Shown: piece after piece, positions 1-7,041 of the stretch
Layout of the letters: every line of letters begins with the position of its first letter
Numbering within the stretch: position 1 is the first letter of the stretch
Source: an uncultured Oscillospiraceae bacterium
Lineage (GTDB): Bacteria; Bacillota; Clostridia; Oscillospirales; Ruminococcaceae
DNA: 16,557 nt
Assembly: GCA_902490585.1 (NCBI GenBank)
Contig: CABUEI010000044.1
Span: 1 to 16,557 of the forward strand
Direction: 5' to 3'
Notes under the pieces: model-generated
What the model was told of the DNA's origin: nothing
Databases searched by the model: none
What the model saw: only the letters and a program-made list of their open reading frames with translations
Program-made: the position numbers and the translations under genes

Positions 1-4
1 CAAA

Positions 5-127
5 GCCCCCGACAGGGACTAGGGGCGGTAGCCCCAGTAATATAGCCCCTTCCCGTGGGGAAGGGGTTTGGGGTTAGGGATTGAGAACTTACGGTATTTT
101 ATAAAAAACAGACTTTTTCTACAAGCT
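5..127. repeat. Structured GC-rich intergenic repeat, copy 1 (left end may be cut by the window)
   Basis: This stretch shares a long common backbone with 4593-4784: a GCCCCCGACAGGG start, a GGGGC-GGTA-GCCCC hairpin, the word CCCCAGTAATATAGCCCC, a CCCCTTCCC/GGGGAAGGGG foldback, GGGATTGAGAAC, and an ending CTTTTTCTACAAGCTG. The copy lacks a 68-nt segment present in the second copy. It is followed within 3 nt by a perfect hairpin. There is no credible reading frame in it. It could be a dispersed intergenic repeat or a decayed miniature mobile element; its function is not known to me. Confidence 0.8.
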
Positions 128-129
128 GA

Positions 130-159
130 AGCCCTCCGTATTTGCGGAGGGCTGATTTT
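130..159 (+). terminator. Hairpin, probable terminator of an upstream gene outside the window
   Basis: AGCCCTCCG (130-138) pairs perfectly with CGGAGGGCT (145-153), giving a 9-bp stem with a 6-nt loop, followed by GATTTT. The T tract is short, so it may be a modest terminator. It directly follows the end of the structured repeat, the same arrangement as at 4784-4816. Confidence 0.6.
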
Positions 160-164
160 CACAT

Positions 165-186
165 TTAGGTTAGTTTTATCTAACTT
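165..186. promoter_or_regulatory. Upstream GTTAG/CTAAC dyad, candidate operator of eno
   Basis: GTTAG (169-173) and CTAAC (180-184) form a perfect inverted repeat with a 6-nt spacer, centred about 28 bp upstream of the -35 hexamer. The left arm reads TTAGGTTAG (165-173), identical to the half-site of the known DtxR/IdeR consensus, but the spacing between the arms is not that of a canonical DtxR box. The regulator is unknown. Confidence 0.45.
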
Positions 187-201
187 TTTTCTTTAAACCT
201 A

Positions 202-230
202 TTGACTATCCCCCGGCGTTGTGATATAAT
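202..230 (+). promoter_or_regulatory. Sigma-A type promoter of eno
   Basis: TTGACT (202-207) and TATAAT (225-230) are separated by exactly 17 bp, and TGA directly before the -10 gives an extended -10. Transcription should start near 237, leaving an untranslated leader of about 95 nt before the enolase start at 333. Confidence 0.9.
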
Positions 231-241
231 TCAAAATAGTT

Positions 242-255
242 AGTTAGAGCTAACT
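242..255. promoter_or_regulatory. Downstream AGTTAG/CTAACT dyad, candidate operator of eno
   Basis: AGTTAG (242-247) and CTAACT (250-255) form a perfect inverted repeat with a 2-nt spacer, beginning about 5 nt after the predicted transcription start. The half-site is the same as in the dyad at 169-184. The two centres are 72 bp apart, close to seven helical turns. A protein bound here would be placed to block early transcription. Confidence 0.5.
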
Positions 256-332
256 TGATATCACCTCATAAACCGTATTATTGCGGTAAAAAATACAATA
301 ATATACTTAACGGAACAAATGGAGGAAATTAC

Positions 333-1628
333 ATGACCTATACAGTAATTGAAAAGGTAGTCGGAAGAGAAATTCTCGACTCAAGAGGAAACCCTACAGT
401 AGAAGCTGAAATCTATCTTGCAGACGGTACAGTTGCAAGAGGTACCGCTCCCAGCGGTGCGTCAACAGGTGAATTTGAAGCACTTGAACTTCGTGACGGC
501 GACAAGTCAAGATACGGCGGTAAGGGTGTTACAAAGGCTGTTGAAAATATCAACACAGTAATCAATGACGCTATTGTCGGAATTGATGCGTGCGATACTT
601 ACGCAGTAGACAAGGCAATGATTGATGCTGATGGCACAAAGGACAAGTCCAAGCTCGGCGCAAATGCCATTCTCGCAGTTTCAATTGCAGCAGCAAGAGC
701 AGCAGCTACATTGCTCGAAATCCCGCTTTACAGATTCTTAGGCGGTGTAAGTGCAAACAGACTCCCCGTTCCTATGATGAACATTCTCAACGGCGGCGCT
801 CATGCGGCTAACACAGTTGACGTACAGGAATTTATGATAATGCCCGTAGGCGCATCTTCATTCAAGGAAGCTTTAAGAGAGTGTGCAGAAGTATTCCACT
901 CACTTGCCGCTTTACTCAAGGCTAACGGTCTTGCTACTTCTGTAGGTGATGAGGGCGGTTTTGCTCCCGACCTTGCAAGCGATGAAGAAGCTATTCAGTA
1001 CATTCTGAATGCTGTAAAGAATGCAGGTTATGAACCCGGTAAGGACTTCATGATTGCTATGGATGCCGCATCAAGCGAGTGGAAGGGTGAAAAGAAGGGC
1101 GAATATGTCCTGCCCAAATGCGGTCAGAAATTCACATCTGAACAGCTTATCGCTCACTGGAAGAGCCTCGTTGAAAAGTACCCGATTATCTCAATAGAAG
1201 ACGCACTCGATGAAGAAGACTGGGAAGGCTGGCAGAAGCTCACCGCAGAACTCGGCGATAAGGTACAGCTTGTCGGCGACGACCTGTTCGTAACAAATAC
1301 AGAAAGACTTTCAAAGGGTATTTCACTCGGTTGCGGTAACTCAATTCTTATAAAGCTCAACCAGATAGGCTCTGTATCCGAAACTCTTGAAGCTATCAAA
1401 ATGGCTCACAAGGCAGGCTACACAGCAATTTCTTCTCACCGTTCCGGTGAAACAGCCGATACAACTATTGCAGACCTCGCTGTAGCATTGAACACCTGCC
1501 AGATAAAGACCGGTGCTCCCAGCAGAAGCGAACGTGTCGCAAAGTACAACCAGCTGTTAAGAATTGAAGAAGAACTCGGCGACAGCGCCGTTTACCCCGG
1601 TATGAGCGCATTCAATGTAAAGCGTTGA
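333..1628 (+). CDS. eno: Enolase (2-phosphoglycerate dehydratase)
   Basis: Cytoplasmic glycolytic enzyme that reversibly converts 2-phosphoglycerate to phosphoenolpyruvate with Mg2+. The product is 431 residues, the usual bacterial length. Family hallmarks are in order: GASTGEFEA (42-50), the loop with H157 (GGAHAAN), QEF with E166, GDEGGFAPD with acid E207, metal ligands D244, E289 (SIED) and D316 (GDD), catalytic base K341 (LIKLNQIG), SHRSGET (368-373) and K392 (IKTGAPSR). The start ATG at 333 has GGAGG at 321-325; an in-frame TTG at 255 would add 26 unrelated residues without a ribosome site and is rejected. Monocistronic by its own promoter and terminator. HAANTVD differs slightly from the common HADNNVD, which is not expected to matter for catalysis. 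Confidence 0.98.
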   Translation: MTYTVIEKVVGREILDSRGNPTVEAEIYLADGTVARGTAPSGASTGEFEALELRDGDKSRYGGKGVTKAVENINTVINDAIVGIDACDTYAVDKAMIDADGTKDKSKLGANAILAVSIAAARAAATLLEIPLYRFLGGVSANRLPVPMMNILNGGAHAANTVDVQEFMIMPVGASSFKEALRECAEVFHSLAALLKANGLATSVGDEGGFAPDLASDEEAIQYILNAVKNAGYEPGKDFMIAMDAASSEWKGEKKGEYVLPKCGQKFTSEQLIAHWKSLVEKYPIISIEDALDEEDWEGWQKLTAELGDKVQLVGDDLFVTNTERLSKGISLGCGNSILIKLNQIGSVSETLEAIKMAHKAGYTAISSHRSGETADTTIADLAVALNTCQIKTGAPSRSERVAKYNQLLRIEEELGDSAVYPGMSAFNVKR

Positions 1629-1660
1629 ATTTAAAATTGCATTCGTCTCCTTTCAAATAA

Positions 1661-1698
1661 CAAAAACTCCCGTCGGTATTATGCCGACGGGGTTTTTG
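1661..1698. terminator. Bidirectional terminator between eno and the DUF305 gene
   Basis: CCCGTCGG (1669-1676) pairs with CCGACGGG (1684-1691) around a 7-nt loop, flanked by AAAAA on the left and TTTTT on the right. It therefore has a T run on both strands and serves the convergent genes on each side. Confidence 0.9.
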
Positions 1699-1712
1699 TA
1701 TAATGTATGAAA

Positions 1713-2279
1713 TTATTCCGAATAACAACTCAATATCTTCTTCATCTTCTCAACGCCCTTTACCTGTGCCTCGATCATTTCATTCAACATAGGCTTCAGC
1801 TGTGGGCAGATATTGTACCTAAGTGCGTTTCTGCTCATTGCAATACCACCCTCATGGTGCGGTATCATCTGCCGTATATAGCTTATGTTTATATCGTTAT
1901 CGGGGCAAGCCGACTTCATACGGTTGAACATATTCTGCACAATAACACCGTACTGTCGTCTGTATCCGCATAACGACTGCATATCATTCCTGTATTTTCC
2001 GCAGCTGCAAAGAATGTTTCTCATCTCTTCTATTCCTTTTGTCTGCCCTTTGACTATTCCTGTTGCAATTTCCTGCAACGGTATGCAGGTAGTGTATTTC
2101 AGCAACTCTTCCGACAATCTTATTGCACCGCAGTGGTGCGGAATCATTTTCACAATGAAATTATATGATATGCTGTCGTTTTCCTTTGCACTGTTCATTG
2201 AAGCTATCATGGTATCAAGAATACTTTCATAACACTCAAGATATTTCTGTGTCACTGCGCTGAATGTACATTTGTCCAT
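1713..2279 (-). CDS. Tandem DUF305 protein, cysteine-rich, putative metal-binding
   Basis: A 188-residue soluble protein made of two DUF305 repeats, each with the family signature: MIPHHCGAI (H48, H49) and MIPHHEGGI (H141, H142). DUF305 proteins are helical, ferritin-like in shape, and some (cyanobacterial CopM) bind copper or silver; that role here is inference. There is no signal peptide or membrane segment, so it is probably cytoplasmic, unlike CopM. It contains ten cysteines, including CSC at 91-93, unusual for the family. The ATG at 2279 has GGAGG (plus-strand 2286-2290) 6 nt upstream. It faces eno with a shared terminator and is divergent from the lipoprotein gene. A -10 (TATAAT, plus-strand 2302-2307) is present but no good -35 is seen. 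Confidence 0.85.
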   Translation of the reverse strand: MDKCTFSAVTQKYLECYESILDTMIASMNSAKENDSISYNFIVKMIPHHCGAIRLSEELLKYTTCIPLQEIATGIVKGQTKGIEEMRNILCSCGKYRNDMQSLCGYRRQYGVIVQNMFNRMKSACPDNDINISYIRQMIPHHEGGIAMSRNALRYNICPQLKPMLNEMIEAQVKGVEKMKKILSCYSE

Positions 2280-2314
2280 AGTTTACCTCCGGATATGTTT
2301 TATTATAGTTTATG

Positions 2315-2332
2315 ACAAATACCCGGGTTTGT
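2315..2332. promoter_or_regulatory. ACAAA/TTTGT dyad upstream of the DUF305 gene
   Basis: ACAAA (2315-2319) and TTTGT (2328-2332) flank TACCCGGG, immediately upstream of the minus-strand TATAAT at 2302-2307. It lies where a -35 should be, and that promoter lacks a recognisable -35. It may be an activator or repressor site. The regulator is unknown and the dyad is short. Confidence 0.3.
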
Positions 2333-2392
2333 GAACAAAGCGACAGATAAATGAAAATTCTTTCACAATCATCTTTTTATAAGTATCTGAAA

Positions 2393-2421
2393 TTGACTTT
2401 TTACGTCTTATGTGCTAAAAT
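2393..2421 (+). promoter_or_regulatory. Sigma-A type promoter of the lipoprotein gene
   Basis: TTGACT (2393-2398) and TAAAAT (2416-2421) with a 17-bp spacer, and TGC before the -10 as an extended element. It gives a leader of roughly 50 nt. Confidence 0.8.
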
Positions 2422-2475
2422 ATCATTTATAAAGCCAATCGGCAGACTATCTGATTTATCGAAAGGATTTTCAAT

Positions 2476-3186
2476 ATGAAATCAACTTATATAAAGCTCA
2501 TCGCCGCATCTCTTGTACTCTCCTGTACAGCGGCACTCACCGCCTGCAATTCATCATCGACTTCTTCCGCAGTATCATCTGACAGCGGTCATATAGGCGA
2601 TACGACTTCTGTTTCGGAACCCTCCGACACATCTACACAAAGCAGTGAAACCGAAAGCAAAACAGACAGCAGTTCCGATGAAAATAAAAGCAATGATGAA
2701 AACAAGAGCGGTGAAACAAGTACCGAATCAACCGTCACCTATGAATATGTAAAAGACGGCAAATTCACTCTTGCAAACGGCAACCTGTCATTCAAAATGC
2801 CTGACGGCTGGAAGCTTGCAAGCGCATCTCTCGCTTATCAGTTTGCATCGGACGATGAGTACAGCGAAAACAAGTTCAATCTTGTTGTAAGTAAAACAGA
2901 CAGCCCTATTGAAGATGTAACAGACGAGCAGATGACCGCAACATACAAGGCAACTATGGAAGACTTCAAGCTTGTTGATTTTCAGCATACAGAAATAGCA
3001 GGCAAAAAAGCCGTCTATATGCAGCTTACAGGTATGGTTTCACAGGTAACAAAACAGACAACCATAACCCAGTATATGATACAATCGGGCGAGGATGCTT
3101 ACTGCTTCTCATTCACCCAGTCAACCGATGATGAAACTTTCCCCGACCTTATCACAGGCGTTATCGACTCACTGGAAATAAAGTAA
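2476..3186 (+). CDS. Surface lipoprotein with Ser/Thr/Glu linker and a DcrB/PsbP-like C-terminal domain
   Basis: A 236-residue predicted lipoprotein: a charged start (MKSTYIK), a hydrophobic stretch to residue 20, and the lipobox LTAC with lipidated C24. Residues 25-85 are a low-complexity linker dominated by Ser, Thr, Asp, Glu and Asn, typical of a spacer through the wall. Residues 90-236 form a compact domain with the pattern LSFKMPDGWK ... YCFSFTQS ... FPDLITGVIDSLEIK, resembling the DcrB/PsbP-like domain in many Firmicute lipoproteins; its function is not known. The ATG at 2476 has AAAGGA at 2462-2467. Own promoter and terminator, so a single-gene unit. The lipoprotein call is firm; the domain call is tentative. 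Confidence 0.85.
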   Translation: MKSTYIKLIAASLVLSCTAALTACNSSSTSSAVSSDSGHIGDTTSVSEPSDTSTQSSETESKTDSSSDENKSNDENKSGETSTESTVTYEYVKDGKFTLANGNLSFKMPDGWKLASASLAYQFASDDEYSENKFNLVVSKTDSPIEDVTDEQMTATYKATMEDFKLVDFQHTEIAGKKAVYMQLTGMVSQVTKQTTITQYMIQSGEDAYCFSFTQSTDDETFPDLITGVIDSLEIK

Positions 3187-3193
3187 ACAATTC

Positions 3194-3225
3194 AAGGGAC
3201 AGCCGTAATAAGCTGTTCCTTTTTT
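3194..3225 (+). terminator. Rho-independent terminator of the lipoprotein gene
   Basis: A 10-bp stem (3194-3203 with 3212-3221, one G-T pair) with an 8-nt loop, running into a run of six T at 3220-3225. Confidence 0.9.
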
Positions 3226-3239
3226 ATTTCGATTTACAG

Positions 3240-3268
3240 TTGCATTTCTTCTGCCGATATGCTACAAT
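3240..3268 (+). promoter_or_regulatory. Promoter of the serine hydrolase gene
   Basis: TTGCAT (3240-3245) and TACAAT (3263-3268), 17-bp spacer, with TGC before the -10 as an extended element. Confidence 0.75.
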
Positions 3269-3307
3269 TAATCAGAAATAACAGCCGTATGGCAAACAGG
3301 AGTTACT

Positions 3308-4489
3308 ATGAACAAGAATAAATTAAACCGCCTTGACGAGATGATGCAGTCGCAGGTTGACAGCGGTATGATCCCCGGCGGACATTTAAGAATAATCAAG
3401 GACGGAGAGCGTGTATACGACAAGTGCTTCGGCATGGCTGACGTTGCCCGTGATCTCAAAGTTTCGGACAATACGATATACCGTCTTTACAGCATGACAA
3501 AGCCCGTCACCGCAGTTGCAACTATGATTCTCTACGACAGAGGTCTTATAGACCTTTCCGACAGCGTGTGCTGGTTTCTTGAGGGATTTAAAGACCAGAA
3601 AGTCGAAACCAAAGACGGCATTGTTCCCGTAAACCGTGAAGTGAACATTATAGATCTGCTTACAATGACCGCAGGTCTTATGTATCCCGACAGAAACGTA
3701 AACCCGTCGGGCGATAAAATGGCAGATTTATTTGACAAATTCTACGAAAGAGCTTTTTCGGGAAACAGTACATATTCAACCGTTGAGATGTGCAACGAAA
3801 TGGGAAAAATACCGCTGTTCGCTCAGCCCGGCACCTGCTGGAACTACAGCGTATGTGCCGATGTACTCGGTGCAATAGTTGAAGTTGTCAGCGGAAAGCG
3901 TTTCGGCGATTTCCTTAAAGACGAGATATTCACACCTCTCGGCATGACCGATACCGATTTCTATGTACCTCAGGAAAAACGTGACCGCTTTGCAGAAATA
4001 TATATCAGAGGCGAAGACGGAAAGTTAGCTCCGTGCGACTGGCAACACTTAGGTCTTGTATATAAATATACAAAGCGTCCCGAATTTGAGATAGGCGGTG
4101 CAGGACTTGTTTCCACCGCAAACGACTACGAGAAATTTGCTCAGATGCTGTTAAACGGCGGAAAATACGGCGATACCCGTATAATCAGCCGCAAGGCAGT
4201 TGACCTTATATCACACAATATAATCACCGCCGAGCAGGCAAAGACATTCAACTGGGATTCGTGTATCGGTTACGGCTACGGCGGACTTATGAGAACACTC
4301 GTAAGTCCCGAAATAACTACTGTCGGCAGTATAGGCGAATACGGCTGGGACGGTTGGACAGGCAACTATTTCTGCAACGATCCCGAAAATAATCTTACAT
4401 TTATGTACTTTATCCAGGTCTGTGGCGGTAACGGCATACGTCCGCTCAGAACATTAAAGCAGGTTATGTACTCGGCTCTTGACAATTGA
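3308..4489 (+). CDS. Beta-lactamase-fold serine hydrolase, EstB-like (class C related)
   Basis: A 393-residue member of the beta-lactamase/transpeptidase-like family (PF00144). The SxxK motif is S62-M-T-K65 (nucleophile and general base), the Tyr motif is Y180-S-V (WNYSVCADVLG), and the third motif is W347-D-G349 (YGWDGWTGNYF). A YSx motif without the Asn of true class C enzymes, and a W-x-G third motif, are what EstB-type esterases show. There is no signal peptide, so it should act inside the cell, which argues against a secreted beta-lactamase. Natural substrate unknown: esterase, or amide/peptide hydrolase. The ATG at 3308 has AGGAG at 3298-3302. Monocistronic. Confidence 0.92.
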   Translation: MNKNKLNRLDEMMQSQVDSGMIPGGHLRIIKDGERVYDKCFGMADVARDLKVSDNTIYRLYSMTKPVTAVATMILYDRGLIDLSDSVCWFLEGFKDQKVETKDGIVPVNREVNIIDLLTMTAGLMYPDRNVNPSGDKMADLFDKFYERAFSGNSTYSTVEMCNEMGKIPLFAQPGTCWNYSVCADVLGAIVEVVSGKRFGDFLKDEIFTPLGMTDTDFYVPQEKRDRFAEIYIRGEDGKLAPCDWQHLGLVYKYTKRPEFEIGGAGLVSTANDYEKFAQMLLNGGKYGDTRIISRKAVDLISHNIITAEQAKTFNWDSCIGYGYGGLMRTLVSPEITTVGSIGEYGWDGWTGNYFCNDPENNLTFMYFIQVCGGNGIRPLRTLKQVMYSALDN

Positions 4490-4510
4490 GCATAATTTAA
4501 ACAGAATACA

Positions 4511-4544
4511 GCACTACCCCGTGAGGAACACTCACGGGGCAGTT
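4511..4544. repeat. Hairpin, left copy of a duplicated hairpin
   Basis: CCCCGTGAG (4517-4525) pairs with CTCACGGGG (4531-4539); outer bases extend the stem past one mismatch. It lies 22 nt after the hydrolase stop and may end that transcript, though no T run follows. The 34-nt unit recurs almost unchanged at 4784-4816. Confidence 0.75.
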
Positions 4545-4575
4545 CAGACTGTCGATAAACCTCTTTTATAAAAAT

Positions 4576-4784
4576 GGGGTCGCAGGGGCGTAGCCCCCGA
4601 CAGGGTCTAGGGGCAGTAGCCCCAGTAATATAGCCCCTTTCCCAGGGAAAGGGGTTTTCGGCAAGGATGCCGAAATAAGGACACGCCAAGCTTTGCACGA
4701 AGCAAAGCCATCAGAGTGTCCTAAAGGGGATAGGGATTGAGAACAAGCACTTTTTTTGAAAAAACATACTTTTTCTACAAACTG
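4576..4784. repeat. Structured GC-rich intergenic repeat, copy 2, with a 68-nt extra segment
   Basis: Aligns with copy 1 (5-127) from GCCCCCGACAGGG to CTTTTTCTACAAACTG. Visible foldbacks: GGGGC/GCCCC at 4585-4597, GGGGC/GCCCC at 4610-4623 and CCCCTTT.../...AAAGGGG at 4634-4654. The extra segment 4658-4725, absent from copy 1, adds TTCGGCA/TGCCGAA (4657-4674) and a nested pair: AGGACAC/GTGTCCT (4678-4722) enclosing GCTTTGC/GCAAAGC (4690-4708). Short frames across it are not convincing genes. It accounts for most of the gene-free stretch 4490-4841. Confidence 0.8.
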
Positions 4785-4816
4785 CACTGCCCCGTGAGAA
4801 AGCTCACGGGGCAGTT
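4784..4816. repeat. Hairpin, right copy of a duplicated hairpin
   Basis: ACTGCCCCGTGAG (4786-4798) pairs perfectly with CTCACGGGGCAGT (4803-4815), a 13-bp stem with a 4-nt loop. It is 26 nt beyond the stop of the minus-strand gene ending at 4842 and may terminate it, but the minus-strand exit has no strong T run. It is nearly identical to 4511-4544. Confidence 0.8.
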
Positions 4817-4841
4817 TCATATTAGTTTTTTCTTTACCGTT

Positions 4842-7010
4842 TTACAGCTTGTCAAAATACTTCTGCACGGGGCTGTACTGTACGATATAATCAACATACT
4901 CTGCCGTAGCCGAATAAAAATCTGTCTCAAACCTCGCTATACCTGCACCTCCCGATGCAAAATTCTCATCCGAAACATAGTTCTTTGAGTTATCCAGTAT
5001 ATAGCAATCCGTATTATCCGCAAATCTCTCCTCGCACAGTTTAAGCAGTGCCTTTGCGTTTGCAAATTTCTTCTTATCAGTCACAAGCGGCTTTAATTTG
5101 CCGTCATAATCTCTCACCTTATCATTAAGCGAAACCTTGCACAGAATTATATTACTGCCGTATTTCTGTTTTACAAACTGCGACAGCTTATCGCAGGCGG
5201 CAAGAATACGCTCCTTATCCTTTCCAGCGTCTAGCGTGAACGGCTGTCCGGCTTTGCCGAGAATAACTGAAAGGTCGGAATTTGTATACTGCTTGTCTAC
5301 CGTAAATCCCTCGCCGTTATATTTTGCGTTATCCGCAATAACGTCAGCCATGTCGATTGCTATCCAGCGTGACTGACTTACCGTGAGCCTTTGTACAGAT
5401 GTTCTCATAAGCTGTGCCAAAGCCTTTGCGCCCGACTTGTCTGTAGTAGCAAAACGCTTTTCCTCAACGGAATGTGGTTTGTCAAACGCCCACACAAACG
5501 ATTCTCCGCTTATCGCTATATTTGTTCTTACCGTGGTTGCCTTTGCAAGCGCTCTTTTTATTACACCCGTACCCCACATATCAACAAGGGTAAAATTGTG
5601 TATTTTCTCGTATTCCTCTATTTTCTGCGGAACGACCTTAGGATCGCCGCCTTCCCACAGTTCATAGGCTACCCTTGTCATAAACCGCAGGTTCTGTTCA
5701 TTGACATCTACATCTTTTCCGAGCGCACCGCCGAGTGTGGCTCTTACAAAGTTTGCGATAGGACGTTTTATTCTGTACTGCCTGTCAAGCAGTCTTATAA
5801 GCTCTCCGTGCGTTACATTCTGCAACGTGTTGCTTTCCAGTGCTGCAATAACCTTTACAGCATTCTTCATCTCAATATTATCGCCGAAATCGTAATATCT
5901 GTAAATATCGGTTATGCTTGAATAGTGCTGTTCGATTATGTCTTTAAGCTCTGCCCTGTTCTCAGCAATAAACTCCCTTGACGTATGGAACATGAGTGCG
6001 TCGGCAGGCTCTTTCCTGTCAAGCAGAACGGTAAGCAGTCCCCTTGCACACGCATTGTCATAGTAGCAAAGAAGCTGTTCCAGCCTTGAATTTATATCCT
6101 GTTCCTTGTACACTCTTCCCGGCTCACCCGATGTTATCTCATCAAGAGCCTTTTCGCAGTCGGCAAAATAGAAACGGTTGAACACTGCCTCTTTTCCGTC
6201 ACCTGTTACCGATAAATCACCGAAATATCTTCCCGAAAGGTCAATTATAACAGGGTGAACTTTCTTTATAAAATAGTTCTCGATATCCTCTAAAAATGCG
6301 TTCAGCTTTTTCTTAGGCGTACTTTTTCTCACCTGTCGTCCGAGTGCATAAAATTCGGGCGAAATCGTCCTTACAAGAATTATTCTGTCCGCAGAATAAA
6401 GTTCCAGTATCTCTTTTGCAAAAATATCTACAAGTGGCTTATAAATATCCTCAGGCAATATATTCGGCAGTTTTTCGCCCCGCTTATCATTACCGTCAAT
6501 TCCGCCAGTGAGGAAAGAATTTTCCGTTTTAATAAGCCCGTGTACCGCAGTACCGTAAAAGTCGAATATAAAATAATCGGCATGGTTTTCCTTTATATAG
6601 CTGTACGTCTTGCTTTTATCCGAAGTTTCCGCATTTTCGGGAAAAAATGCCGCAAGCGGAGAAATTCTCCTTACCGTATTGTCAGCTCTGAACTTAGGAC
6701 TTCTTTCGACTATCTTCTGTACGTTGTACGAACCCATTGTTATAAAGCTTGTACGCTCCATAAGCGGCGAGGTATCAACAGTACCGATATTTACGGTTCT
6801 TCCGCTCTCGGTCTGTCCCGTTATTCTGAAAAAACACAGTCCGTCAACCGCACTTACCCTTACCGCCGTCTTTTCGGTAGTTATAAGAGGCTTGAATCTG
6901 CCGTTATCACGTCTGAAATATACAGTATATTTTACGCAGTCCTCACGTTTTTCAAAACGCAGTACAACTGCACCGTTCTCATCTTTTGTTATGCGGATTT
7001 TATTATCCAT
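4842..7010 (-). CDS. Large protein with two DUF6270-like (SGNH-like) domains
   Basis: A 722-residue cytoplasmic protein with no signal peptide or membrane segment. Residues 1-80 look like a beta-sandwich domain. Residues 87-290 carry a pattern like DUF6270: FITMGSYNVQKI (GSY at 93-95, family GSC), then a hydrophobic strand with DYFIFDFYG (145-153), ILVRTISPEF, and DLSGRYFGD. Residues 473-722 repeat the plan: TLVDMWGTGVIKRA (GTG at 480-482), RWIAIDMADV (548-557), IILCKVSLNDKV and a C-terminal YSATAEYVDYIV. Residues 300-470 are mainly helical. The key Cys of GSC is absent in both copies. DUF6270 proteins are often found near glycan genes; no such neighbour here. The start at 7010 has GAGG (plus-strand 7018-7021); an in-frame ATG 20 codons earlier overlaps the leader and lacks a good site. 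Family call is by pattern only. Confidence 0.6.
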   Translation of the reverse strand: MDNKIRITKDENGAVVLRFEKREDCVKYTVYFRRDNGRFKPLITTEKTAVRVSAVDGLCFFRITGQTESGRTVNIGTVDTSPLMERTSFITMGSYNVQKIVERSPKFRADNTVRRISPLAAFFPENAETSDKSKTYSYIKENHADYFIFDFYGTAVHGLIKTENSFLTGGIDGNDKRGEKLPNILPEDIYKPLVDIFAKEILELYSADRIILVRTISPEFYALGRQVRKSTPKKKLNAFLEDIENYFIKKVHPVIIDLSGRYFGDLSVTGDGKEAVFNRFYFADCEKALDEITSGEPGRVYKEQDINSRLEQLLCYYDNACARGLLTVLLDRKEPADALMFHTSREFIAENRAELKDIIEQHYSSITDIYRYYDFGDNIEMKNAVKVIAALESNTLQNVTHGELIRLLDRQYRIKRPIANFVRATLGGALGKDVDVNEQNLRFMTRVAYELWEGGDPKVVPQKIEEYEKIHNFTLVDMWGTGVIKRALAKATTVRTNIAISGESFVWAFDKPHSVEEKRFATTDKSGAKALAQLMRTSVQRLTVSQSRWIAIDMADVIADNAKYNGEGFTVDKQYTNSDLSVILGKAGQPFTLDAGKDKERILAACDKLSQFVKQKYGSNIILCKVSLNDKVRDYDGKLKPLVTDKKKFANAKALLKLCEERFADNTDCYILDNSKNYVSDENFASGGAGIARFETDFYSATAEYVDYIVQYSPVQKYFDKL

Positions 7011-7041
7011 AGTAACACCTCGCTGTAGGCTATATATTTTG

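Noticed and set aside
255..332. Upstream in-frame extension of enolase from TTG at 255
   Set aside because: It has no ribosome site, encodes residues unlike any enolase N-terminus, and overlaps the predicted operator; the ATG at 333 has GGAGG and matches the family start.
237..332. Riboswitch in the eno leader
   Set aside because: Only one weak 4-bp hairpin (272-287) and no conserved riboswitch core; the leader is short.
3308..4489. Antibiotic-resistance beta-lactamase
   Set aside because: There is no signal peptide, and the YSV and WDG motifs point to an EstB-like hydrolase rather than a true class C enzyme.
4366..4820. Minus-strand frames of 84-110 residues across the repeat
   Set aside because: They run through hairpins and the end of the hydrolase gene, lack ribosome sites and have repeat-derived composition.
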